A stretch of DNA of 64,000 nt from Anoplopoma fimbria (taxonomy: Eukaryota > Chordata > Actinopteri > Perciformes > Anoplopomatidae): NCBI RefSeq assembly GCF_027596085.1, contig NC_072453.1, positions 8,198,448 to 8,262,447 on the forward strand. The letters run 5' to 3'. The notes beneath the pieces are model-generated. The model was not told the origin of the DNA, ran no database searches, and worked only from the letters and a program-made list of their open reading frames with translations. The translations under genes were made by a program, and so were the position numbers. Below, one piece after another: positions 26,981-39,930 of this stretch (within the stretch, counting starts at the first letter, position 1; every line of letters starts with the position of its first letter).

Positions 26981-29900
26981 TGCTTTACTTGTAGTTCATG
27001 GAAGTGAATGAAGGAACCCCTTGATGGTTTTGGTTTGAGCCCTATAAATTGTAGCAATATAAAACAAAAATTGAGCTAAATTATTAAATATTTCCAAGAA
27101 AAATTTGGGCTACCAAAGAATTGCTCTAATCAATATTTTTATTTGAACAAAGTATCGTAAAAAATGTGCATGTTGTTGTTTCCTCAATTGCTCTATGAAC
27201 AAAGTGGAGCTTTTAGCAGCTAAAGAGACAGATATCTGGTGGTGGAGACCAAAAACAGAGCTAAAAGAGAGTTAATATTGGACTTACATTTGCCATGTGG
27301 ACACAAACATGAATCCTAAATACTGCTACTAATAATGTTGCTCTTTTTATGTTCAATGTGTTAAAAGGCAACTCTTTACAAACAAGTTCATCATATTGGC
27401 AAGTCTTTTAGATTTTGGTTTTTAAAGCTTGTCTCCGATGCCCCAAGAGTGGCCAAAAACAGTTATTGTGTTATTTAATTTCTGTACGATCTGAAACAGA
27501 CATTTGTTGGATTATATCATGACTTCCACCCAAAGTCCTCCTCCCTATTCATGCCCGAATCAGCAAATAAGGCTGTCAGAGATGGGGGAGACCCTCCTCC
27601 TCCTCCCCCACCCCCATTCAAGTCAAAACAATCCATTTACTTTAATTTCCCACCTTCTAGTCAGCCAGCTGTTGACATTGTAATTGCATCAATTAGTGGT
27701 AATTCAGCCAACTCTTCATTTCAGTACTTTGTATTCATGTTTATGTATTTAATGACCCAAGATAGACACAATATCATATAAGAGGTGTCCTGAAATTGCT
27801 GTCTTTTTTAAAAAACATATATATTTTAAGTGCATATTCACACTATAACTATATATTATGCAGCTAGAATGACAGTGAAGGATTCCTGGTGCAAAGAAAT
27901 GCAACACAATCACCCAGAAACCTTTGATTTTTCATTATTTGTATTCCAGTTCGGTCTTTTTTGAGAATATTCTGTTACAAACAAGTCACTATGGAAATAC
28001 AGGTCGTGGCTGTTTGCTTTAGCATTTTTAATTCAAGGTCATAAGAACGCCAGATTTCTGACGTGTCATGTAACAGTTCATCGTTCCTGCATCATTTCAT
28101 GACCAGCAGAAACCACAAAATCTATTTGTGGCGATTCTGTAGGCTTTAAAGGGGTTTAACAATCCACTTGTATTTCACACAAATCTCTTAAGTGGCCACT
28201 CAAATGTAATAATGTGCAACAAAAACAAGGCTCAATCTGCAGGTCACACATTGCTGACCTGCATACCGTTAATATATAAATATATATATATATGCATGTT
28301 TGTGTACTCCTGCCGCGTATTTGTCTTGCTCTACATGATGAGATAATGACTTGTTACCTTCTCAAAAGCCTCCTGCTGAGTGTTCTTTAAATGCTGAATG
28401 TCAAAACAGACATAAATGCATGCACATATAATATGAAAACACACCTACACACACACACACACATGCACGACATCTTGACTCGTGCGACCTCGCCGTCCTC
28501 ATTATCAGCATCGCTGAGCTCATTAAAACCTTCAAGGATGTCTTTTGCAGAATCATCTTGACACAGCAGCTGGTCCCTGAATAAATTAGCATCACGATCG
28601 TGGTTGCTTTCAGCAGCTGAGACACACTGTGGGCATGAGGAGGCATCAATCCGCCAACGTGAAAAAAAACAACACTGACATTCTCTGAGAAAAAATGTGT
28701 AAAAGACACAGTAGCAGCTAAGGAAACAGTGTATTGCACACTTGATCGACTGATTGACTGCAGAGAAGTTAAACGGAGCTGCATGTGCATGTTTTTACGT
28801 GTGTTCCTGTCACACTCTGTGTCCGTCTCTCTTTCCTCCTCAGTTTTAGGTACAAATTGCAGCTGACAGGAAATACGCAGCAGAAGGAAGCCTTGGGGAT
28901 GATGTGTCAGGGATTTGAAGCCACGTAGCTAGGTGTATCCCTGGAGTCATGTGACATAACTCAAAGACAGGCTTAGTCAGTCAATCAGCCCAAGGACATA
29001 GACAATCCAGATGTTTCTTCCTGTTTCCCTCTAGAGACACATGGAGTAACTGCAAAGGGAAACCATCTGTAAAAGGTTACACACACGACTATGAAGGTTA
29101 AGCCAAGCAGGGTCTTAATGCTGCATCCAACGTACTCAAGTCTGTATTCTAATAAGGAATCTTACGCAAGATTTATTAAGGCATAATTTTTTTAAAACAC
29201 ACTTGGCGTCACAGCAACATTGCTGCACACACAGTTTGATCTTTTAATCATTTTTTTTTCAATCTTTATAAAGTGTTTTATGGAGTGTTTACAATGTTTT
29301 AGCTGCCATTTCCATTAAGCTAATTTGTGCTTTTTTGCGAGCATGCCTTCTCTTCCCGAAGGGTTCCTTCGAATCCTTGAAATGTTTTAAATGAGATTTT
29401 CTGAAATATTTCCCAGCAGGATTCTCGTGTTGTCAGTTTAAGATGGTTACTTTACACACCTCTTCTCCACGCTAATGGCGCTGTGATGATTGCTGTAGGT
29501 CGTAGATGCTAAAGACGCCCAGCAAGCGTCCATGTTTTTAGATTGGTCGCAAAAAACAGACTCAGACTTATTGACCTCCCACTTGCAATGGATTGCAGCA
29601 TGAGGTACAGTTTTTCTTCTAGCTAATGTTAGCATGCTAACTATGACAATGCTATCATAGGCCCTAGTTCCCATTGAACCGGAAGATTGATATTTAGTAA
29701 TAAACCAAAGTATTAGACAAATGCTGCATTTTATAAGATACGCAAAGTTTTACATTTCATCATGAATGTTTGTGCCTGAATTATTCATCACCAGCCCTCA
29801 AATAGGTGTTGAGACGTTTCACTCATCATTATCAAAGATGTCAACCTCATGGTGTCGCAAAAGGAAAAGTCCGGCGAACATGAAAGTCATTAGGATTCAT

Positions 29901-30559
29901 CCTCTGGGAACCATGAATGTGTTTGCAAAATTTCATGGCAATACATCCTGTAGTAGATATTTCAATCTGGACAATCGGCACACAAAAACAAATTTCAAAC
30001 AGTCAACTGAGGAACGTAAACATTTTCTTTCACTTCTCTTAAACATGAAAAAAAAAGTAATAAAATGTCCAGATAAATAAAAACAAAGCAATAATTCTCT
30101 GCTGCAGCCACTTTATAGCTCCCATGATTAAAAGCAATAGGTTGCTGGGCACAAATCCAAGCCTCTTAAACACGTCAAAAACAGCGCCTAGCCATAATTT
30201 TTCCATCACCATGGCAACCTGGAGTCAGCAGTCACCAAAGGGTGACCCGAGAGGGCGGCCGTGGGGGTCAAATTGCTTTTCTGTGGCTTGATGTCCAATC
30301 CAGCTGAGGTTACTCAGCCGGCAGGGGAGATTCGAAAAAGAGAAGCTCGGATCAATACTGGAATATCTGATATCAGTCTTTTTCTTTTCCACTTCTTTAT
30401 CTCCGTCTCTCTGACTTTAATTCATTTTCTTCACTTTCCAAGTTGTTGACGATGTCTGTTTGGATGCTCTTTCACTCTCCTCTGCCCCGTGGGGTGAAAT
30501 ATCTCAAATTTCACACCAACAGTGTCTTTCTAGGAAACCTTATTGACATTGCTGTGGAT

Positions 30560-30579
30560 GGGGGTGGGTTGGGGGGGGG
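30560..30579 (+). other. Potential G-quadruplex run
   Basis: G5-T-G3-TT-G9 on the + strand, enough guanine triplets for a four-stranded fold. Function unknown. Confidence 0.5.
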
Positions 30580-33329
30580 TATCTGTTAGTACCGGACACG
30601 CTGCAGAGTGAAGGTCCTTTGTGGGTTCAAAAGGGACGATGTCTGTGGGCGGGCTGGATTAGTTGCTCTAGCTTTTATTCCTGAAAAGGTCGTAAAGCTG
30701 CCACTTGGCCTTCGTTTAGAGCCGAGACCGTTGGATTGAGAGGACTGGTGAGGGATCGCGAGGAGAAGATGAAGCTTGACTTCACCACACAGAGCGGTCT
30801 TTCACCCTTGAGGCGGCAAGTGAAGAAACACCAAGGCTGTATTTCTTAGCTGTGAAAAAGATAATGTCACAGTGGTTTGTATGAGATCGCCTTTACCCTG
30901 CAACAAAAGCATACGGGTTTATTCATTCTCTGCCATCGGCTAAAAAGACGGAGATCATTTTCCTTTTTATATGAGAATAACGGAGTATCACATCGAGGGT
31001 CAGTGAGCGTTCAATCATAATAATAAATACACTCAAAGTCAGAGTCAAGGATGATTCATAGCTTATGGGAGCCATGAGGAAATGATGGGCCTCATATCTA
31101 TCTATGATCTAAACTTAATGGCCAAACTAGCTCAGTTGCAGGGGTATGAGGTTTAATATGACCTCATGGATGATTTCAACATAGACCTCTCAAAGGGTCA
31201 AGATTAAAGAGAAGAATTTCATAATATGGTCTGTTGATGCACTGTTCTCATGATGTGATGCATTAGCGTGTTTTGCAGGTGGAATCATTTTGTAGCTCGA
31301 TCAGATAGAGCGTTGTTTTTTTTTGCAGTTCGCTGTGTCTCTTTCAGATTACGGTAACTACGGTTGGTAAAGTGATTTATAGCTCCTGGTATCCAGCAAA
31401 AGTCACCACAATGAGGAAAAACGTTAATGGCGTCGGGCGCTTTTCCACTCTTAGTTGATTTTTTATTTTAACTTGATGTGTTCAAGGCGCTCCTGCAAAA
31501 ACTTGAGGCGCTCAGCAACACAAAAGTGTTAACTTTAAACATCTAGTTTTGAATTACTACATGTGGAAATTGGATACCTTCTTTTCTATCTATTCAAGGT
31601 TTAATGATGTCGTCTTCTGTCTTAATTTGGCGCTGATAAATCCTGTGTCCTCCCACAATGCCTCCCTGGGTCTACCCCTGATCCCACGCTAGGATTACCC
31701 AGAAGCCCCATCTGGTGCTTGCCAACTAGCGGGGTGTCCATGATCAGAGCCCACTAAAAAAATACCAGCTCTGATTAATCCCGACTATTACTGCAGTTTT
31801 AAACCCAGACAGGCCTCTGAGCTGCAACCCAGATATCTGTGGCTCAGACGTGCTGTGAGGTGCTATATACAGATCAGGGCTGTTTATTTGTGTCCCCCGG
31901 CCAGTGGGCGGCTCTGGGAATGTGCCGACTTGGGAATTATGTTGCTCGATTTAATGTAATGGGATGATTTAATGTGATAGAGTGGGACATAAATGATTGC
32001 CTTTGTTAAAGGTGGACTGTGAATCATTGCACGCTAAGGACGACGGTCGTGTTAAACATCCCCCCTTGTTTTAACTCAGTGCGCTACAGTATGTTTACTC
32101 CTCTGCATTTTATTTGAGTCACGATGGAAAAACGATGGAAAAAATACACAGCCAAGTACAAGTAAATATAGCAGAATGGCCCCTCTCAGTGTTATATTAA
32201 TATATATTATATACTATTATTATATATACTGATATCAAGATGAAAACGGTACTTTAATGTTGTAGCTTGGCGAGTTGTTACTAATTAAATTTACACTGTT
32301 GGCTAGTTAAATCTATATCAATGCATAGCTTATCATTATCATATTCCTGTATCTGAACCCTTATATATGCTCGATTCTATACCAACAGACTCCACTGACA
32401 TAAACAGTAATTTTACCTTGCAGAATACTGGAGTTGTTGGTCTACCGCTGCCTCGATCGGCTAGTTAGTTAGTGGTATTGTGTGACAGAATTTCAAATAA
32501 TAAAGCAAGCAAAGGAACCGATCCGAGTCAGCGGTACACCAGTAAGTCCTGTGCTCTATGAGGTAAAATCACTGTTTTTCTCAATGAAGTCCGGTGACTT
32601 TGAAGAGAGCATCGATAACGGCTTTAGGGCTCTCTTTCGGCAAAGTAAAGTGGTGAAAATATTATAAAATACAGCTATACACATTAAATTGACACTGTTT
32701 TTTAAGAGTATGAAATATGTATTTGTGCTTCCACAGCAGTATAGTACTTTGCACCCATGCATGTTTCTCCATACTGGCGTGATGTTGGCCATACACTGAC
32801 TGAGGAAAAGTGCCTCATATAACCTCACTTCAAAGCTCTATTTTTTACCTCTAAAAGACTTTGAACCACAGCTGTGTCAGAAGAAGAGCTGACTCAATCC
32901 ACTGCAAACACTCTCCATCTTTAAGGTCACACTGTCTCTCCCCACGTGGCCTTTTGTTGTCACTGCGTCCCGCCTGGCAGATCAGGATCAGACCTCCTTC
33001 ATGTGTAGGACCCCCTGAGCGGTGGCTCTCCCTCTGGATGTGATACCAGCTGGATTCTTTTTTTTGTTGAGTTCAGCCTTGTACAGATAGCAAGAACACG
33101 TGGGAGTGAGGCTACACGTGAGCTGTGGAGCTCAAGGCCAAACAAATCATCCTGGAATGACCGGTCGTGTTGGGAAGGTTTTTCTCTCTCTGCTTGTGAT
33201 TTGGTGCAAGAGTGGTATCATGCAGATCTGTTTCTTCCCTCACTCCTTTTATTTTTATTTTAAAGTAAAACTTGTCAGACAGGCTTTTACTTCAGGCGCT
33301 AAAGAAAGTTTGACTTTGTAAACATACAA

Positions 33330-33541
33330 CATTTGGATGATCTGAACTCAAGGTCCTTGTTCCAGACCTTTTTACCACATCATACTCTTTTTGTGTACTT
33401 GTTTACCATATTTTAGTGTATATTTTCATATTCTATTTTTAAATTATGTCTTTATTATTGCATTGCGTTTGTTATTTACTGTAAGCTTGTATGTGTAACG
33501 TACTTGGCAATAAACAGCTTCTGATTCTTCTGATTCTGATC
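33330..33541 (+). repeat. Possible LINE-type 3' tail
   Basis: Ends in tacttggcaataaacagctt followed by ctgattcttctgattctgat. A short tandem TTCTGA tail after an AATAAA is typical of truncated fish LINE (L2/CR1-like) insertions. Class assignment is tentative. Confidence 0.45.
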
Positions 33542-35199
33542 ACACAGTACTCATCAGCAGATTGATTTCACTCCTGGAAATGTACATGTGAGCACATCTT
33601 GTGCTTCCTATCAATATTTTTTGTAGTATATCTTCTGTGCAGAAGTATCACCTACATTTAACCTATAGTTATCGTTTAAGGTTGAACTTAAATGCTAATT
33701 AATTTGGTGTATTTTGGATACTTATTTGTTTTCACCTAAAGCACATCACGGTCATATATGCTCATCATTTGTGTACAATGGCCTGTGAACTATATTGTGG
33801 AGAAGCACCCAGGAATCTTCACCGAGGTTGTGAAGAGGAACCCATGCGGATCAGATCTGGTATTTGGGGCCTGATCTCCCAAATGAGGCGCCCATAGTGT
33901 CCTTTTTGTTCATCCCAGCCGAGTGTTCCTTTTGTTGCTTTTTCGTGTTTATTTTATCAAAGATTTCACTGTTTGAGGGACTAAAGTTTGCCAGACTGTC
34001 GGGCCACCGTTTCAAATCAGGGTACTTCAGAACAGGCATTACGCTTGGATAAGAGGATTTTCTTTTTATTGAGGCTCAGCAGTGAAATCCCAGTCCTCCA
34101 GTGGCCATGACTACACAGGAACCATCAGTGCTGATTTGACAACAGTGAGTTCATTTCCACAAGGGGATGTGGTCATTCACTGGAATATTATATTAACCTT
34201 GTTTCAAGTTTGTTGGCCGTAAAATGATTCGACACAGCTTCCATTTGCTCATGTTTTGGCCTCATCTGCACTTTGTCAGCTCTTTTGAGAGGCTGGTGAA
34301 CCAGTTTGTGCTTCAAAGTAGGAGCTTATTAACAAAGGAGGACTGAAACAATGATGCTAAGACCAAGGTTTCTGAAATGTTGAAGATATTTTACTTCATT
34401 TTATCCAGTTTCTTTCCATATAATCTCATCCTTATTAAGAGAAATACTCTCCATTATCCACAGATATTACGTAACACTATTAGATTGAGGTTTAAATGTT
34501 ATACTCAAACAGGAATGGCTGGTTTTATTTTATAGATGTGTGACTTGTTGTTTTTATTATTAGATTAATTAAGGTAAATGGTTGAAAATATGATATTGTT
34601 TTGATTGTAACAAATTTAAAGATATATGTGAAAGGATAATGAATGGCAGTAGAAAACCATACAGAAAAGGAAGCAGACTTAACAATTTCTAATAACTTCT
34701 GGCATAAAACACAAATACAGATATTTTTGTAACATTTACAGATACTGCTAGTAGCTTTATGTTTCACCTAGGTCTAGGCAGCTAATACTAGCTGAACCCC
34801 TCTTTGTATAATGTGGAAAGAAACCAACATCAAGCTTGCTAGTTGGCATAGCTTGCTAACTGTGTATTGAGTCCTAAGGGCAGTAGTCTTGTAATACCAA
34901 CAATATGAGGGCTTGATTCCAACAGTTTGACGTTAATCCTTTATTGCCAAGAGGATCAATACTCTTCTCATATTTGTCTGTTAAATATAAAGCTACAGGC
35001 GGGAGATGGTTAGTAAAGCTGACTAAATTGTTTTGTTGCCTAAACCTTAGTTTAAGTTTTGTAACAAAAAAATGACAATTTGCGTCCCTGTACACAAAAT
35101 AATAGATTACATTTTGTGACTCTTTCACAAAGTGCCGTGAGACTTTGTTCAAATAATTGAAACCTCATACCTCCTTCTATCTTATATGACGTTGCTGTA

Positions 35200-35455
35200 C
35201 ATCAAGGGCATTGTAGCTTTAATGCATGTCTCCTGTGTGTCTGTATTCGTATTAGTTTGTTGCACTTATTGTATTCATAGTAATTTGCTTCTGCACTATA
35301 CTTTTGCTCTGGTTTATGCTTTTAGATGCTTGTTTAAGAAAGGAGATGCACTTATGACTTCTGGTGACTAGTAGTTCTCTTGAATACACTTATTGTAAGT
35401 CGCTTTGGATAAAAGCGTCTGCTAAATGACTGTAATGTAATGTAATGTGTGTGTT
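35200..35455 (+). repeat. Dispersed repeat with GCGTCTGCTAAATGACTG core (copy 2)
   Basis: Reverse complement of 18748-18985. Shared segments include tgcacttatgacttctggtg, agtagttctcttgaatacac and taagtcgctttggataaaag, ending in a tgtaatgtaatgtaatg tail. Confidence 0.85.
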
Positions 35456-38400
35456 TGTGTAGGTGACATACACAAAGTCCTTCCATCGTCGCTTTAATCC
35501 CTTTACACAGACCCTGAAGCTGCGAGTGCTGCCAGAAAGCACTATCGGTATGAGACCAGCAGGTCACAAATAGCCTTAAGTCCTGTCTAGACAGGAGAGC
35601 TAATGCATGATAACACCATGCATGTGCAGACCCCATGTCCTGCCAAATGATTAAGAAATGATGTGTGAAAGAGTCAAGCAGGTGAATAGGAACATTTCAT
35701 GCTCCTCTAGTCAGTTAAAGGTGTCTGTTTTCAAGGGCTAGCTCCCTTTATTAGCTATTAAGCCGGCAATTTTTTTAATAATGAGTTAATTCGCTTCCAT
35801 TTTTGTCTAGATAGCAGAATGCCAAAGCTAACATCTTATAGGAAACTGTTCTATGCCAGCTGCAAAAACTTGCATAAATTAGCTCCCTGCATGGGAGCAT
35901 GCAAAGACGGAGCAGTTAAATGTTATTTCGATTAAAAATGTTTCAGCTACAGTTGGCAAAAACAAGTATGTGTGTGCAAATCGCTTTGCAGGTCAATAGC
36001 TGAATTTGAACAGGAAACGCTTTCTCTGATGCTGCATTTCTCCTCCATATTCAGAACTGCTTAACTCAACTCAACTAGCTCTTCTTTTGGTTTTCCATCA
36101 TCAAAAAATTTGGATAATTCTAGTTACAGGTACTCTGTCGAGGTTCCAAGCAAGCTGAAGGTGGAGATGAAACACTGCAGACTACTGATTGGGACAAAGG
36201 CATTATGACTTTTTTTAAATAGCAAAGCTAACGTCAATAGCAACATACATTTTTTAAGCTTTCAATTTACGAAAGTGCAGACACTCTGTTTAGTTCCGCT
36301 GTGGAAAACGAAAGAGAAAAGTACATTGTACCAAAAGTGAGTCAAGTTATAAACACTGTAACCTTTCCTGTAAGTAAACAAAAGACAGAATATATTGTCC
36401 TGCAGATCCTGAGAACTCATCAGCATCAAACATTTTCTACGTTTCCATCTTTCCTCATGAATGTCAGCTGCACATTGCTGATAAAAGAAGACGCTTTATT
36501 TCCCTCATTATCTTTTTCTACATGGTGCAATGTGGTGAAATGCAGCAGAGTTTGTAGTTTTTGTCAAACTCGATTGAGTGTTCAGCTTCACATATTTGTT
36601 ACACAATGACACCGGGGTGCACACTTGAAACCATCATGCCATTTCCATGAAGAGGAGTAGAGGAAGGGGGGTTGAACCCGTTGTGCTCTCTTTTGTCTGT
36701 AGCCTGAGACACCAGCGCTTTCATTACTATAATAGGAGAGGAGAAGGAGGAAAGTAAATGGGAAGCCATTGTGTGAATGCTTTTTGGAATATGTCCCATG
36801 GCACACATTTAAATGACCCTAAATGGAACATCCAATGATCTGTAACTGTGCAGAGGAGATTGACTCAAACAGCTTCCGCCGGCCCTCTTTCATTAGGAAC
36901 TTATTAAACCTGAATGGAAACTAGGAAAGTGCGACAGCGAAGAAGAAAAAAACGCCCCAGGCATCAGTTGAATTCGTCTAAATACCCTGTCATTCTGTCA
37001 AGGGTGGGCTGCAGTTCTTAAGGGAGATGCAAAGGATTTGAGAACTACAGCGTGGCACTTGTTTTTTACTTGAATATAGTTTTTATTAAAGCACCAGAGG
37101 CCACAATTTGCCTTTCCATTCATTATTCAACAGCTGTGTCTTATCTGGCAACACACTGGGATTCAGAACGTAACAGCTGGGTGGAAAAACTGCAAGAGGT
37201 TAGCAGGGAAAAAACACAGACTATCTCAATATTTGTTGAGTAAAAAAGGGAGAATGAATGCACCCAGATATCATCCTTTCCACTGCTTGTTGAAACACAG
37301 AGAAGCACGGCATGAGAATCTGATTTCCTGGAAGCAAAAGCTGCAGAAATACTTCCTCATCACTGTCAGCTCGCCACGGGACCAACGGCTCAGAAGGTGA
37401 AGCGGGAGGACGGAGGAAGTTGGGCATCGTATTACTGGATGTGTTGCCTGGCGGTCTGCGCACAGCGAGAGAGATGACCAGCAATGACACACGGTGCATA
37501 TGCTCCCTTGACGGCTGCAGACACTGCAATGCAGAAACAGAGGGGAGGAAGAGATGTGGTGGTGGTGGTGGAGAGGACACAATTACAGGTGCACGCTGAC
37601 ACCAATAACTCTCATTCCGTGGTGCAAAATAACTATTATTAGACAACCTCACGCTGACATGATTGAATGGATATTTAGGAATGCATGAATAGTCCCCAAG
37701 TCATTTTCACACGCTGGGAGGAAAGATGATGAACAGGATGATGAGTAATATGTAAAGCAAAATGTCTCAGAGGTTGCTTTCGAAGTCCTCCTACAAATGA
37801 TCTTGTCTTTTTTATTATTATATATAAAGGATCCAACTTTATTTAAACATCACTGACCCACAGTGAGACATGCTGTGCAACGTTTACACACATGCCCGGC
37901 TAAAATTTGGGGAACTGTGCAAAGTTGTTTTCTTGCTAAAAGTTAGGGGTGTTTATAAGAAGCATCATGGCAAAAGAGTCATGTTATAGTTTTATACCTG
38001 AATTCCTGTAATTTAGTTTTACAAAATTATTTCTAACAAAATGTAAATGTGCCTCGATAAAGAGGCTGCATGTTTACAAACCGGCCCTTCAGTTCAAACC
38101 TCTCTGATTGGATTAGTTTAACTTGAATCTGATGTTCGCTGATGAATCGTTTGATTATAAAAAAGTTAATTGTATTTTTGCGATTAATCCATGAGCTACT
38201 TTTGTTTTTAACACTGTTACTGAAAGTGCTTTATGGAAAATACTAAATCTTAAACATTGCTGCAGTAATATAACAGAATCATAGAGCTCTGCAGCGGCTT
38301 GTGAACGGCTAATTAAAAGCTGAAGTAGCTATCAACAATGAATGCGTTTCACACCAGTAGTAACGACAACCCATGTGCATAATAAGCAATATAAATATAG

Positions 38401-38828
38401 TAGAAGAAGAGGAGGCGCTGGGCCATTGCACTCTGATGAAATATAATTGGTGGATTGTGGCAAATTCATGTATTAATATTTTATAGTGTGAGTGCACTAG
38501 TGACTGAATTTAATACATTTTTCTTGGCCAATAGGAATACCAGCGTGTATCCTGTGAGGCTCACGGCTCATAACTTGCCTTCAGGCAGGAATCAGGGCCG
38601 CTCAGGGAGCACGAGTCAGCCTTTCACTCTGCAGCAAGAAACAAACATCAGGCTCATGTTTTTTTATCCCAGAAGTAGGTTGCTTCCCCTTAATCTGCCC
38701 AGTAACAGTTATGTAGTGTGCATAAGTATGATACAGTAGTGTGTGTGTGTGGGGTCTGGTTGCGTGCAAGCATGCATAAGTGTGTATGTTTTGCATGTGC
38801 AGCCAACAGTGAGTGGGCTGAGGGGAAT

Positions 38829-38868
38829 GGAGGAGGAGGAGGAGGAGGAGGAGGAGGAGGAGGAGGAG
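38829..38868 (+). repeat. (GGA)13 microsatellite
   Basis: About 13 GGA units flanked by ggggaatgg and gagagtggg. Confidence 0.95.
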
Positions 38869-38972
38869 AGTGGGAAGAGTAGGAGGAGGCCAGTGGTAAA
38901 AGCTTCAACAAAAAGCTAAAGATAGCACAGCGCTCCCAGGCACTCAATGAAGCTTAGATTTCTCTGTCAAGG

Positions 38973-39076
<104 letters not shown>

Positions 39077-39540
39077 TCAGAGGGACCACAGCAAGGGCCT
39101 CCGAGTGCACGAGAAGCAGCTTTTTCAACAGAAAAAGTAAAACAACTAAACAGGTAATCGAGCGTTGATGGGATAATGTACACTTTTTGTCCATAATGCA
39201 TTTCAGCAATGTTCAGATCCGGCTTGTGCCAAGTGAATATTTATCATATAAGATGTAAGTGATATGTTTCATATTCAGCAGAATGCAAAAACAGTGGTTC
39301 AAACTTATGATATAGTCAGATATTGATTTGTAAATTAAACAGTGCAGTTGTTGACCTATAAAAGGAAAAAGTGCCCCACAAAGTATATGCTGCATTCACA
39401 TGGAATCATGAAGATGGTAGACGTCAAACCAGATATCATGTTTATGCATTTCATAGCTACTTGCATAACTAGAATATTCTAAACATAAAATAGTAGACAC
39501 AACATAATTTAATCAGTAATTCATTTAATTAGTCATATCA

Positions 39541-39930
39541 GGCTGTAACCTCCGGGTCTGAATGCTAAAGTGTCTTAAAGCTTACATTCTCTCTACTGAC
39601 CAGCAGGGGGCGACTCCTCTGGTTGTATAGAAGTCTATGAGAAAATGACTCTACTTCTCTCTTGATTTATTCCCTCAGTAAACATTGTAAACATGAGTTT
39701 ATGGTCTCAATCTCTAGTTTCAAGTCTTCTTCAATACAGCATGATGTTCATTTAGTAAATGATGCTCCATTTAGAGTCAAACAGACCATAAATAAGGGTA
39801 TGCTTTAGGGCGGGGCTACCTTGTGATTGACAGGTCTCTACCACATTGTTGCTCGTTCTGGGAGTTGTCTGTGTTTTTGTCTTAGAACTTCAACCCTTTC
39901 ACATTGTGTTTTTAATTAAAACAGCATTCA
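39541..39930 (-). repeat. Dispersed non-coding repeat, intergenic copy (minus orientation)
   Basis: Same orientation and near-identical to 21679-22060 over caccagnagggggcgactcc-type core, ttcttcaatacagcatgatg and cttgtgattgacaggtct, plus catttagtaaatgatgctcc, which the 3' UTR copy lacks. Confidence 0.92.

Larger units (their letters stand above)
26981..35185 (+). other. Gene-free interval, arl4d-dusp3 part 1
   Basis: No protein or RNA gene recognised. Mostly AT-rich, with a short AT repeat near 28275, a short CA tract at 28445-28461, a G-rich run near 30560, GC-richer blocks at 28460-28660 and 31640-32050 that may be conserved non-coding elements, and a repeat tail near 33330-33540. Open frames of 60-130 codons here show no family I know. 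Confidence 0.6.

Noticed and set aside
37221..37652. 143-codon minus-strand frame
   Set aside because: No homology that I recognise, no supporting splice sites, and a low-complexity Pro/Ser/His segment.
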